DNA of 32,446 bases from Bacteroidales bacterium (GTDB lineage: Bacteria; Bacteroidota; Bacteroidia; Bacteroidales; UBA932). The stretch lies in assembly GCA_024689525.1 (NCBI GenBank), contig JAILDI010000109.1, positions 1 to 32,446 of the forward strand. Reading direction: 5' to 3'. This document shows positions 1-8,333 of this stretch, piece by piece (position 1 is the stretch's first letter; each line of letters opens with the position of its first letter). The position numbers and the translations under genes were made by a program. Below the pieces are notes generated by a model, which saw nothing but the letters and a program-made list of their open reading frames with translations, had not been told where the DNA came from and made no database searches.

Positions 1-596
1 TAGGGCGATGCGGGATCCTGAGCCGCCGCATTGAACTTGCGGGCGGCGGTGAACCCGGTTTTGACGTCGCCGGGGAGGATGCTGCAGCACTGGATGCCGG
101 TGCCGGCGAGTTCCATCGAAAGGGACTCCGAAAGCGATAGCATCGCGGCCTTCACGGAACTGTAGAAGCCCTGGAAAGGCAGCTGGAGAATGGCCATCAC
201 GGATGTGATGGTGATGATGCGGCCGAAGCCCTGGGCGCGGAATTGCGGCAGGCAGGCCTGGATGGTTTTCAAGGCACCGAAGTAGTTGGTCTCGAACTGG
301 TAGCGGGCTTCTTCCTCCAGCGTTCCTTCAACAGGGCCGTAGATGCCGTTGCCGGCGTTGCACACCACTGCATCCAGCCTCCCCTCCTTCTCCACGATTT
401 CCTTCACAACGGCGGCAAGCCTGCCCGAATCGTTGATGTCCAGAGTAACGGGGACGATGAGGGCCGATGAGTCCTGGACGGTTCCACGGCGCGAGGCCGC
501 ATACACTTTAATACCCTTGGAGGCAAGGAGACTGGCCGTAGCGGCGCCTATGCCGCTGCTGCCTCCGGTGACCAATGCTACTTTTACCTTATCCAT
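1..596 (-). CDS. Short-chain dehydrogenase/reductase (SDR), C-terminus cut by window edge
   Basis: NAD(P)-dependent oxidoreductase of the classical SDR family; substrate unknown. The N-terminus has the cofactor motif VTGGSSGIG (residues 9-17), followed by the conserved CNAG motif and the catalytic YSSVK (YxxxK) motif about 150 residues in. About 198 codons are present. The usual length is 240-280 residues, so the last 50-80 residues lie beyond base 1. The start was chosen because the TGxxxGIG motif sits at the expected distance from this ATG, and a TTTG-N20-TAAATTTG promoter ends only 7 bases upstream. It is transcribed divergently from the DUF5686 gene. The family call is secure; the substrate cannot be read from sequence. 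Confidence 0.93.
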   Translation of the reverse strand, partial: MDKVKVALVTGGSSGIGAATASLLASKGIKVYAASRRGTVQDSSALIVPVTLDINDSGRLAAVVKEIVEKEGRLDAVVCNAGNGIYGPVEGTLEEEARYQFETNYFGALKTIQACLPQFRAQGFGRIITITSVMAILQLPFQGFYSSVKAAMLSLSESLSMELAGTGIQCCSILPGDVKTGFTAARKFNAAAQDPASP

Positions 597-603
597 ATTG
601 ACG

Positions 604-635
604 CAAATTTACTCAATCTGTCCAAATTAGGCAAA
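604..635 (-). promoter_or_regulatory. Bacteroidetes-type promoter of the SDR gene
   Basis: On the minus strand, TTTG (632-635) and TAAATTTG (604-611) are separated by 20 bases, a close match to the Bacteroidetes -33/-7 consensus. The box ends 7 bases before the start codon, so little or no 5' leader is expected. It lies back to back with the promoter of the DUF5686 gene. Confidence 0.7.
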
Positions 636-643
636 AAAAGAGT

Positions 644-673
644 TTTGTTTATGACAAAAAAGTCCTAACTTTG
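644..673 (+). promoter_or_regulatory. Bacteroidetes-type promoter of the DUF5686 gene
   Basis: TTTG (644-647) and TAACTTTG (666-673) are separated by 18 bases. The -7 box ends 8 bases before the ATG at 682, which again predicts a very short leader or none. Confidence 0.65.
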
Positions 674-681
674 GAGACCTT

Positions 682-2895
682 ATGCGCACGCGCATCCGTC
701 ATATAATGATAACACTGCTGGTAGCCGTCCTGCCTGCAATAGGCCTGTATGCCCAGGAAGCGGACAGTCTCCTGCAGAGCATCCTTCAGAATACGGACAG
801 GGCCCGCGTGATGCACGACCCCGAAATGGCGCGCGCCTGGAGCGCATCCCTGTACAGCAAGGTGGAAATGGACGCCACCCATCTGGACGGTCTGGTGAAC
901 TCCTTCCTGCTGAAGAATTCCATAGGATTCGTGAACGAGTACAAGGACACATCGGCCATCTCCGGGGAAGCCTTCCTGCCCATAATGATATCGGAAACCA
1001 GGTCGGATTTTTACCATTCGCTGGAACCCGTCATCGACAGGGAGGTGATCCGCGCCAACAGGATTTCCGGGGCCGATGCCGATAATGTGATGAGCCAGTT
1101 CAGCGGCGACGGAGTGCTCAAGGCCAATTTCTACCGCAGTTTCATCCAGATCTTCGACCTGGACATCCCGTCCCCTGCAGCGGCCGAAGGCCATTCATTT
1201 TATACTTATTACCTGAGCGACAGCACCGAAGTCAACGGCCGTTCGGCATATCTCATCCACTTCCTCCCCAAGAAGGACATAAGCGCCCCCATGTTCGAGG
1301 GCCATATGTACATCGACGCGGAAGACTTTGCCATCGCTTCGGTCCACGCCCGTCTGGCGGAAAGTTCCAACGTGAACTGGATACGCTTTATGGTGATGGA
1401 CATCCAGAACCGCAGGCTGCCGGACGGTACATGGTTCTACGACAAGGAGGAGATGTTCCTCAGTTTCTCCCCCACCCACGGTAAGGTAATCAAGACCGTC
1501 AACGTCATCGGCCACAGACAGGTTCAGTTCGACACTCCGGTATTCGGTCCCATCACGGACCCCGACGCCCTGGCAAGCAAGAACTCCATCGAGATGAGCG
1601 CCAAGCAGGACTATGACAACCAGTGGTGGGAGGAGACCCGTACAACGCCCCTCACTGAGCACGAGGAAGGCATCTACGAAATGGTGGACAGGGTGCAGGC
1701 CAGCACGGCCTACAAGGTTGTGTACAGCCTCACGGATATGTTCTCCACCGGCTACCTGCAGAACCGCAACATCGGCATAGGATTCGGCCCCTGGGCAAGG
1801 ACAATCACGTTCAACGACACGGAAGGCCTGCGCACGCAACTGGGCTTCCGCACCACTAAGGAGTTAAGCACCAAATACAGGCTGTCGGGCTATGCCGCCT
1901 ATGGCTGGAAAGATCACGAGTTCAAGGGAAGGGCCACGGCGGAGTTTATGTTCCGCAGGGACATTACCCGCAAGCTCAGGATCCAGTACAAGAAGGACTT
2001 CCAGCAGCTTGGCCAGGGCACCGGACTGCTCAAGGAGAACAATATTTTCAACTCCCTTCTGGCCAAATCAAGCTACAACAAGCAGAGTATGTTGCAGTCG
2101 GCTTTCGTGGAGTATTCCCACGAGTTCTCCCCGTCTTTCAACAGCACGCTGGTGCTGGAGAACCGCAAGATGTGGGGTAACGACCAGGTGCCGCTGCTCC
2201 GTCAGGACAATACCCTGGATCCCTGGTTCACATCGAACCAGATCATAATGAGGGCCCGCTTCTCAAAGGACGAGACCGTCAGCCGCGGTGTCTTCAGCAA
2301 GAGCTACGTGTACACCCGCCATCCCGTCCTCACCCTCAGCCTCACTTCCGGCCAGTGGGGAGACAACTGGACGACGAATCTGTACGCGAAACCGGAGTTC
2401 ATGGTGGACTGGAACTTCCCTGCAGGCCCCATTGGATCCGGACTGCTGCACCTTGACGGCGGTATGGTCATAGGCGATGTCCCCTATCCCCTGCTCAAGG
2501 TTCACGAAGGCAACGAGACAATGTTCCACAACACAATGTCATTCGCCTGTATGGACTACTACCAGTACGCATCGGACCGCTGGCTGAGCTTCTTCTACGA
2601 GCACAACTTCAACGGCCTGCTGCTGGGCAGGATTCCCCTCATCAAAAAGCTGAAGCTGAGGGAAATGGTTACCTTCCGCGGCGCCTGGGGCGACATCAGC
2701 CAAGAGAACCTGAACGGCCCCTATCAGCTGCTGCCCGTAACCGGCACCATCGGCCTCGTGCCTTATATGGAGGCGGGCGTGGGCATAAGCAATATCCTGA
2801 AAGTGGTGCGCGTGGACTGCTTCTGGCGGCTCACCCACAGGGATGAAATGCAGAGGAATTTCGCATTCAATGTCGGCATCGACCTTAATTTCTGA
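682..2895 (+). CDS. DUF5686-family outer-membrane protein
   Basis: Predicted exported protein of 737 residues resembling the Bacteroidetes DUF5686 family, whose biochemical role is unknown. A signal peptide covers about residues 1-24 (basic n-region, hydrophobic stretch, cleavage after LYAQ). The C-terminal half is rich in alternating aromatic and polar segments and ends in GIDLNF, as expected for an outer-membrane beta-barrel. Family members usually begin with a carboxypeptidase-regulatory-like (CNA-B type) domain after the signal. I do not see it here: the mature protein starts directly with the helical region around DSLLQSILQNTDRAR. An ATG at 706 is an alternative start but would leave the signal peptide without its basic residues. 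The AraC-type gene follows after one base, so the two are probably co-transcribed. Confidence 0.75.
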   Translation: MRTRIRHIMITLLVAVLPAIGLYAQEADSLLQSILQNTDRARVMHDPEMARAWSASLYSKVEMDATHLDGLVNSFLLKNSIGFVNEYKDTSAISGEAFLPIMISETRSDFYHSLEPVIDREVIRANRISGADADNVMSQFSGDGVLKANFYRSFIQIFDLDIPSPAAAEGHSFYTYYLSDSTEVNGRSAYLIHFLPKKDISAPMFEGHMYIDAEDFAIASVHARLAESSNVNWIRFMVMDIQNRRLPDGTWFYDKEEMFLSFSPTHGKVIKTVNVIGHRQVQFDTPVFGPITDPDALASKNSIEMSAKQDYDNQWWEETRTTPLTEHEEGIYEMVDRVQASTAYKVVYSLTDMFSTGYLQNRNIGIGFGPWARTITFNDTEGLRTQLGFRTTKELSTKYRLSGYAAYGWKDHEFKGRATAEFMFRRDITRKLRIQYKKDFQQLGQGTGLLKENNIFNSLLAKSSYNKQSMLQSAFVEYSHEFSPSFNSTLVLENRKMWGNDQVPLLRQDNTLDPWFTSNQIIMRARFSKDETVSRGVFSKSYVYTRHPVLTLSLTSGQWGDNWTTNLYAKPEFMVDWNFPAGPIGSGLLHLDGGMVIGDVPYPLLKVHEGNETMFHNTMSFACMDYYQYASDRWLSFFYEHNFNGLLLGRIPLIKKLKLREMVTFRGAWGDISQENLNGPYQLLPVTGTIGLVPYMEAGVGISNILKVVRVDCFWRLTHRDEMQRNFAFNVGIDLNF

Positions 2896-2896
2896 T

Positions 2897-3658
2897 ATGG
2901 AAGAAAACTGCATACGGGTTCACTGCCTGGACGGTTCCGCTGCTCCGGCAACCGGTAGTCTCACGCTGCCGTTTACGGGTTTCGTGTACGTCACCGGAGG
3001 AGATCTTGTGGTTGAATCCGAGCAGCGCCTTTTCCAGTGCAGCGCCGGCCACCTGCTTTTCATTCCGGAAGGCGTAAGCTATACCGTGCGCCATTGCACC
3101 GGCCTCCAGGGCGTAGAAGCCTCCTTCAGGGCCGATAATCTCCGGGACCCCTCCTTCCCTATCCTGCACCGCAGGCACGTCCTCCAGCACACCTTCTGGT
3201 TCCAGGACGCAGCCCTTATGGGCGCCCTCCTGATGAAGATGGCGGAAGCATCGGAAAACGGCGACGAGCGCCTGTTGCAGAGCAGCATGGACCTTGTGCT
3301 GTGCCTTATCGGCAGCAGCCAGGAAGGCCACGAGGACATATCTGACCGTTTCCTTAAGCTGGTCTTCGACCACAGCGGTCCAATCCTGGGCGTATCGGAT
3401 TATGCCGAACAGCTGGGCGTGAGCACAGGATACCTTAACCGGGCGGTGCGCAACAAGACATTCCGCGCCCCCATGGACTGGGTGGGCATTTCCCGCCTGG
3501 GCAAGGCCAAGGACCTCTTGCGCGGTACGCGAATGAGCATGGCGGAAGTGGCCGTTGCCGTGGGCATCGACGATCAGTCCTATTTCGCCAGGTTCTTCAA
3601 AAAGATGACCGGAATCTCCCCCAGGGACTACCGTGAGGGCGGTTCCAGGCACGACTAA
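2897..3658 (+). CDS. AraC-family transcriptional regulator
   Basis: DNA-binding regulator of 253 residues. The N-terminal part (about 15-75) looks like a cupin-type sensor, with VVESEQRLFQCSAGHLLFIP. The C-terminal 95 residues hold the two helix-turn-helix motifs of AraC/XylS proteins, VSDYAEQLGVSTGYLNRAV and MAEVAVAVGIDDQSYFARFF, followed by the diagnostic KKMTGISPRDYR. The ATG at 2897 is one base past the DUF5686 stop. A longer in-frame start at 2843 lies inside that gene and is rejected. The effector is unknown; the neighbouring outer-membrane gene is a plausible target. Its stop interlocks with that of the convergent DUF4249 gene (4-base overlap). Confidence 0.93.
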   Translation: MEENCIRVHCLDGSAAPATGSLTLPFTGFVYVTGGDLVVESEQRLFQCSAGHLLFIPEGVSYTVRHCTGLQGVEASFRADNLRDPSFPILHRRHVLQHTFWFQDAALMGALLMKMAEASENGDERLLQSSMDLVLCLIGSSQEGHEDISDRFLKLVFDHSGPILGVSDYAEQLGVSTGYLNRAVRNKTFRAPMDWVGISRLGKAKDLLRGTRMSMAEVAVAVGIDDQSYFARFFKKMTGISPRDYREGGSRHD

Positions 3659-4713
3659 TAGTAGGGATTCTCTTCCGGGTGCTCCTCCAGATACCTTATT
3701 TCATATAGGTAAATATCGTCCGGAATCCGGATTTTCACCGGGTCCGAGCAGGATGATACCGACACGAATCCAAGCCCGTCTTCAACATTGGAAGGAATGG
3801 TTGTGGGCTCGAAGAGAAATGAAGCATCATACCCCAGATTCTCCAGGTTGGTCATGGCCTTGAGGTAGTAGTATTCCTCGAAGCTAAGGTGTTCCAGAAC
3901 CACATACACATAGCCGGAATTATAATCCGTGACAGGAGAAGCATAATTGAAACTGAAGCCGGCAATCAGATTCTCCATTCTCACATTCACCCTCAGCGTG
4001 CGGGATTCACCTTCAAAGGTATTGTCGCTGAAGATGAGGAAGGAATTGTCCATCTCCAGCAGTTCGCTTAAAAGGTCGCCGGTATTGATCTGGCCTTCGG
4101 AGAGTACGGGGTCCGACGAGCCGTCGGCATACAGAGGATAGAGATACGTTGTCTTTCCGGAACCGTCCCCCGCATCATAGCACTCCTCCTTGTAGAATGT
4201 AAGGCGGTAGAAGTTGCTGACGCCGGGCTTGTCATTGATCTTAATCTTGAACTGCATGTTCACTTCCGTGTAGCCGGAGCCTTTGATAAAAGTGCGCAGG
4301 GTATCCACCTGGTCCATGTTCACCTTCTCCGGAACGGTTAACTCAGATTTGACGTTGCCATATTTGGTCTTGGCCTCAAACAGCAGCCGGTCGCCAGGTT
4401 TGAAACTGCCGCCATAATAATATGGGATGTAACTCTGGGATCTGTAATAATCGTCTCCGGAATCGTAATGAACTTCCTCGGCGGGCACTGGAGTGCCGCC
4501 GTTCACGCTAACCGTCACGGTTGCTCCTGAAAGCTGTTCAGTATCGGAAACGGTGCTGGCGCTCAGATATATCATCGCACTTTCGTCGGAGGTTTTAAGC
4601 TGGGCATTCATGATAACCTTCACGGTGTTATCTTCCGGCTCCAGTATAACCTCTGAGGTACAGGCAAAAGCCGCTACGGCGGCAAAGGCCAATATGATAA
4701 CTTTAGAATTCAT
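3655..4713 (-). CDS. DUF4249-family lipoprotein
   Basis: Lipoprotein of 352 residues. The signal peptide ends in a lipobox (AAFAC, Cys at residue 18), so it should be lipid-anchored in the envelope. The rest resembles DUF4249: beta-rich, with an early SGATVTVSVNGGTPVP segment typical of an immunoglobulin-like fold. DUF4249 genes commonly sit next to a TonB-dependent receptor. Here its ATG overlaps the end of the receptor gene by 11 bases, so the two are translationally coupled. By analogy it is a surface partner of that receptor; the ligand is unknown. The stop codon interlocks with that of the AraC-type gene. Confidence 0.8.
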   Translation of the reverse strand: MNSKVIILAFAAVAAFACTSEVILEPEDNTVKVIMNAQLKTSDESAMIYLSASTVSDTEQLSGATVTVSVNGGTPVPAEEVHYDSGDDYYRSQSYIPYYYGGSFKPGDRLLFEAKTKYGNVKSELTVPEKVNMDQVDTLRTFIKGSGYTEVNMQFKIKINDKPGVSNFYRLTFYKEECYDAGDGSGKTTYLYPLYADGSSDPVLSEGQINTGDLLSELLEMDNSFLIFSDNTFEGESRTLRVNVRMENLIAGFSFNYASPVTDYNSGYVYVVLEHLSFEEYYYLKAMTNLENLGYDASFLFEPTTIPSNVEDGLGFVSVSSCSDPVKIRIPDDIYLYEIRYLEEHPEENPYY

Positions 4714-7105
4714 ATGTATAACTAATGGAGGGAAGAATCGGAAGTATGGTGACCTTGTTCATGACAAGTTTCTTTTCATAGGTGGTATAGGTAATATTAT
4801 TATCATCGGTCACCTGACCCGTCGGAACCGACTGGAAGTTCACCAGGACGATGTTGGGGTTCATATAATTGTACACGTTGTACACGCTGAAGTTCCACAG
4901 TCCGTGGCCCTTCTTCGTGCGGACGTTCATACCCAGGTTCAACCTGTGGCTTGGAGGCAGACGGAAGTTGTTGCGGTGGGACACATAATCGGCCTCCACA
5001 ATGTCACCGTCCGGCGTCTGCACCACTGTCTTGCGCACGGGGACGGTGGTCGTGCCGCCCGTGGCGAAGGACCATGCAGCGTTGAAATCGACCCTCCTGT
5101 TCAGCTTGTAGGTGAGGTTGATGTTGATATCGTGACGGCGGTCGTACTTGTACGGGAAACGCTCGCCCAGGTTGATGGACCCGTCCGGGAAGATACGGTC
5201 GCTCTTGGCAAGGGTGTAGGCCAGCCATCCGGTGAATTTGCCGGCGGTCTTCTGGATCAGAAATTCCACGCCCATCGACCTGCCGTTACCCATCTCCACC
5301 TTGTCCTCCCAACCTGTGGATGAGCCGAAGGTCATAGTTCCTTCCTTGTACTCCAGAAGGTTGTGGATGGCCTTATAGTATGTTTCGATGGAGAATTCCC
5401 AGCCGGGCAGGCCGTCGTAGTAGGCTCCAAGGGAGAACTGGTCCGACGTGACGGGCTTGATGTCCTTGGTGATAGGCACCCACAGGTCCACGGGAAGCGA
5501 CACCGACGAAGAGCTGAGCAGGTGCACGTACTGGGCCATCCTGGCATATCCGCCCTTGAAGCTGAAACCGGAATCCAGCGCATACTTTGCCGACAGGCGC
5601 GGCTGCAGGTTGAAGTAGGGCTTGGAATCGGTATAGAAGAACGAGATGTTCAGGCCGGGATTCACCGTAAAGTGGTCGCCCAGCGAGATGTCATCCTCGA
5701 TCCAGGCCGATAGATCGTGGCCGAAATAGCCCTGGGGATTGCCGTACTGGAGGCTTTGCTTGTCCTCCTGGCCCTCGTTGTTCTCCAGCGTCACGGCCGA
5801 CAGGATCTGCGGGGAGAAGGTATGGTAGATATACTCCGTGCCGAACTTTATCAGATGCCGGGGATCCGGGACATAGTCGAAGTCGATTCGAGCGCTCCAG
5901 TCCCTGATGCCAGAGTTGTAGTCCATATCGAAGCGATAGGCATAGTCGTCGCTCTTCTGCTTCATTCCGGTGTGCATAAGCATCCGGTACTGGTTGAAGG
6001 CCACCGTTGTGTTGGAGAACAGGCGGCTGTTGAAGATATGATTCCACCGTACCGATGCAACATCATTGCCCCAGCCTATTCCAAGGTCGGTGCGGGAATA
6101 AGACTCGCTGTCCTCCTCCTTGTACTTAAGGCCGATTTTGTCGCGTCCGCTGTACGCGCCAAAGATGAAGCGGTCCTTGTCGCTGAGGCGCCAGGTGACC
6201 TTTCCGTTAAGGTCGTAGAAGTAATAGTTGATGCTCTTGAGGTCACTGCCCTGAGAGTGAAGGTACAAGCGGATGAGCGGGTCGTAGAACAGCGAATGAA
6301 GGCCGCGGGCGCTCACGCTGTAGCTGAGCTTGTCCTTGATGATGGGGCCTTCGATATGAGCCTTGTCCGTCAGGGCGCCGATGCCGATGGAGCCGTGCGT
6401 CTCCTTCATATTGCCGTCGTTGGTGCGGATATCGACCACCGACGATACTCTGCCGCTATAGCGGGCAGGGAAAGAGCCCTTGTACAGGGTTACCTTCTTC
6501 ACGGCCTCTGTCTGGAACACGGAGAGGATGCCCATCATATGGTCGACATTATAAATAGGTACGCCGTCCAGGAGGATGAGGTTCTCGTCAGGGCCGCCGC
6601 CGCGCACATACAGGCCGGTGAAGCCTTCGTTGCCGCCCTGCACGCCGGGCATCATCTGGATGGCCTTGAGCACATCGGCCTCGCCGAAGAGCACCGGGGT
6701 ATTGCGCACCTGGGCGATGGGCACTTCAACCGCGCCCAGATAGGTGGAGTTGATGCCGGATTCGCGCGTGGCCACCACCACGGCCTCCTCCAGGAGGGCC
6801 GACGGTTTCATCACCACGTTGATCACAGTGTCCCGCTGGATGTTCAGCGACATAGTGACGGACTCATAGCCCAGATAACTGTACTGAAGGTCGTAGCTGC
6901 CTCGCGGAATGGTGAGGGTGTAGTAGCCGAATACATTGGTTACGGCACCCGTGCGCACATTGGCGTTTTCAGTAAGCAGTCCCGCGCCGATGAGGGTTTC
7001 ACCGGTCTCCGAGTCCGTTATGTGGCCGCTTATGGTTATGCTTCTCTGAGCATACAAAAACACGGCGCTGAACAGTAGCAGCGCCGAAAGAATAGTCTTA
7101 CGCAT
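4703..7105 (-). CDS. TonB-dependent receptor with carboxypeptidase-like N-terminal domain
   Basis: Outer-membrane active transporter of 800 residues, energised by TonB. A signal peptide (1-19, ending LYAQ) is followed by a CarboxypepD_reg-like domain (about 22-110, with SGHITDSETGETLIGA and TLTIPRGSYDLQYSYLGYE). Next come a plug domain (about 120-230, with the hallmark GLYVRGGGPDENLILLDGVP) and a long barrel ending in ISYTYEF. The order lipoprotein - receptor - DUF4249 and the short overlaps (8 and 11 bases) point to one operon. It is not a classical SusC of a SusC/SusD pair, because the partner is DUF4249 rather than SusD. The substrate cannot be inferred. Confidence 0.92.
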   Translation of the reverse strand: MRKTILSALLLFSAVFLYAQRSITISGHITDSETGETLIGAGLLTENANVRTGAVTNVFGYYTLTIPRGSYDLQYSYLGYESVTMSLNIQRDTVINVVMKPSALLEEAVVVATRESGINSTYLGAVEVPIAQVRNTPVLFGEADVLKAIQMMPGVQGGNEGFTGLYVRGGGPDENLILLDGVPIYNVDHMMGILSVFQTEAVKKVTLYKGSFPARYSGRVSSVVDIRTNDGNMKETHGSIGIGALTDKAHIEGPIIKDKLSYSVSARGLHSLFYDPLIRLYLHSQGSDLKSINYYFYDLNGKVTWRLSDKDRFIFGAYSGRDKIGLKYKEEDSESYSRTDLGIGWGNDVASVRWNHIFNSRLFSNTTVAFNQYRMLMHTGMKQKSDDYAYRFDMDYNSGIRDWSARIDFDYVPDPRHLIKFGTEYIYHTFSPQILSAVTLENNEGQEDKQSLQYGNPQGYFGHDLSAWIEDDISLGDHFTVNPGLNISFFYTDSKPYFNLQPRLSAKYALDSGFSFKGGYARMAQYVHLLSSSSVSLPVDLWVPITKDIKPVTSDQFSLGAYYDGLPGWEFSIETYYKAIHNLLEYKEGTMTFGSSTGWEDKVEMGNGRSMGVEFLIQKTAGKFTGWLAYTLAKSDRIFPDGSINLGERFPYKYDRRHDININLTYKLNRRVDFNAAWSFATGGTTTVPVRKTVVQTPDGDIVEADYVSHRNNFRLPPSHRLNLGMNVRTKKGHGLWNFSVYNVYNYMNPNIVLVNFQSVPTGQVTDDNNITYTTYEKKLVMNKVTILPILPSISYTYEF

Positions 7106-7550
7106 CCTGTGAGATATACTCGAAGGTCTTGATCTTGATCAGTTTTCCCTTGGCATTGTAGGTGTACACCACTTTCTTGCGTCCGAACTCGTTGTATTCG
7201 AACTTCTGGTAGGACTGGAGCTTGCCGCGGGCGTCATAAGTGAGTTCCTTGGACACCTTGCCGTTGGGGCCGTACTCGTAGCGCTTGCGCCACTTGATGC
7301 CGTTGGCATCGTACTCGATTTCCTCGATCTTCTTGCCTTCCGCATTGTAGGTGGTAACGTGGTCCAGGACCTTATTGCTGCTTCCGGGGTCGCTGTTCCA
7401 TTCCTTTATGACAAGGTTTTTCTTGTTAAGGGTCGATGTGGCAGTGCCGGCGCCGGTCGTGGCTGTTGTGGCGGTTCCGCCGCTCTGGGCGCATGCCAGC
7501 AGAGAGAGCGACATGAACGCAACTACCAGTGTTGACTTCAGATATTTCAT
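7098..7550 (-). CDS. Small lipoprotein with YxxxGK-type repeats
   Basis: Predicted lipoprotein of 150 residues; not assigned to a named family. The chosen ATG gives a clean signal with lipobox SLLAC (Cys 19). A longer in-frame start at 7607 would add 19 residues ahead of the signal peptide and overlap the trmO stop, so it is rejected. After a Thr/Ala/Gly-rich linker, the C-terminal two thirds carry four or five imperfect repeats of about 20 residues (TYNAEGKK, YDANGIK, YGPNGKVS, YDARGKLQ, YNAKGKLI), reminiscent of YwqK or YD-type repeats. It overlaps the TonB-dependent receptor start by 8 bases, so it is probably an envelope partner of that system. Confidence 0.75.
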   Translation of the reverse strand: MKYLKSTLVVAFMSLSLLACAQSGGTATTATTGAGTATSTLNKKNLVIKEWNSDPGSSNKVLDHVTTYNAEGKKIEEIEYDANGIKWRKRYEYGPNGKVSKELTYDARGKLQSYQKFEYNEFGRKKVVYTYNAKGKLIKIKTFEYISQDA

Positions 7551-7578
7551 AAACAGATTAATTTTCAGACCGTTATTA

Positions 7579-8247
7579 CTAATCAAGTTCTGTGCCTTTC
7601 CTTGCATCCAGAACCGTTAAAACATTGCCTTTTATATTGAAATGCACGTCATAGCCTTCATATGCCAGGCCGTATGTGCGGGTTTCATCGTCCTGATACG
7701 CCGGGCGGGGGTCCAGGGACAGGATCTGCTCCAACGCCCGGAGTTGCTCCGCGCTGAACGGGAGGCCGTCGGAAAAATCGACCTTCAGCTTCCTCTCCGG
7801 CGCCTCTGCCGCGAATCCGGGCTTTGAGTCCGGGAAGGCATCGGCATAAGGAATATAGGGCTTGATGTCGAAGATGGGGGTGCCGTCCACAAGATCCGCC
7901 CCTTTGACGCTGATGTAGTTCTTGCCGATGTGGGTGACTTCCACGCAGGAAAGGCCGATGGGGTTGGGCCGGTAGGGCGAACGCGTTGCCCAAACACCCA
8001 TAGTGCGGTTTCCGCCCAGACGCGGGGGCCTGACGGTAGGGCTCCACTGCTCCTTTCCGTTTAGGCTGAATCCCCAGATGAGCCAAATGCGGCTAAAGCC
8101 TTCCAGGCCCTTGAGGGCTTCCTCCACGCCATAGCCTTCCAGGAATTCCACGCGGCCTTCCACGGCAGGAGCCAGGCCGCTTTGGCGAGGCGTCCCGAAC
8201 TTGGCCTTGATGGGGCCGCGATATGTGGCTACCGGCACCAGATTCAC
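7579..8247 (-). CDS. trmO: tRNA (N6-threonylcarbamoyladenosine-37-N6)-methyltransferase TrmO, GTG start
   Basis: S-adenosylmethionine-dependent methyltransferase that converts t6A to m6t6A at position 37 of certain tRNAs. The 222-residue product has the family's N-terminal beta-strand start (VATYRGPIKAKFGTPRQ), the conserved FSRIWLIWGF region and RSPYRPNPIGLSCVE, the family signature. The E. coli protein is about 235 residues. I chose GTG at 8247 because a TTTG-N19-TAATTTTG promoter ends 5 bases before it and because homology begins there. The longer ATG at 8325 would place 26 non-homologous codons across this promoter. The downstream small lipoprotein begins 28 bases after the stop with no obvious promoter, so read-through into that operon is possible. 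Confidence 0.9.
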   Translation of the reverse strand: MNLVPVATYRGPIKAKFGTPRQSGLAPAVEGRVEFLEGYGVEEALKGLEGFSRIWLIWGFSLNGKEQWSPTVRPPRLGGNRTMGVWATRSPYRPNPIGLSCVEVTHIGKNYISVKGADLVDGTPIFDIKPYIPYADAFPDSKPGFAAEAPERKLKVDFSDGLPFSAEQLRALEQILSLDPRPAYQDDETRTYGLAYEGYDVHFNIKGNVLTVLDARKGTELD

Positions 8248-8252
8248 GGATA

Positions 8253-8283
8253 CAAAATTAAGTAATATTACACTTTTAGCAAA
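8253..8283 (-). promoter_or_regulatory. Promoter of trmO
   Basis: On the minus strand TTTG (8280-8283), 19 bases, then TAATTTTG (8253-8260): a full Bacteroidetes consensus match. The box ends 5 bases before the GTG codon at 8247, so the mRNA should be leaderless or nearly so. Confidence 0.7.
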
Positions 8284-8291
8284 AAAATGAG

Positions 8292-8299
8292 TAAATTTG
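8292..8299 (+). promoter_or_regulatory. -7 box of gpmA promoter
   Basis: TAAATTTG matches the TAnnTTTG consensus 34 bases before the gpmA ATG. No good -33 TTTG is visible at the usual distance. It lies close to, and divergent from, the trmO promoter. Confidence 0.5.
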
Positions 8300-8333
8300 T
8301 GGATTAGAGAATAACTTAAACCCATTAATACGT

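Noticed and set aside
4493..7078. Long plus-strand open frames (276 and 453 codons) opposite the DUF4249 and TonB receptor genes.
   Set aside because: They are antisense shadows of high-GC coding sequence, rich in Val, His, Ala and Gly with no domain, promoter or signal; the minus-strand genes have clear families.
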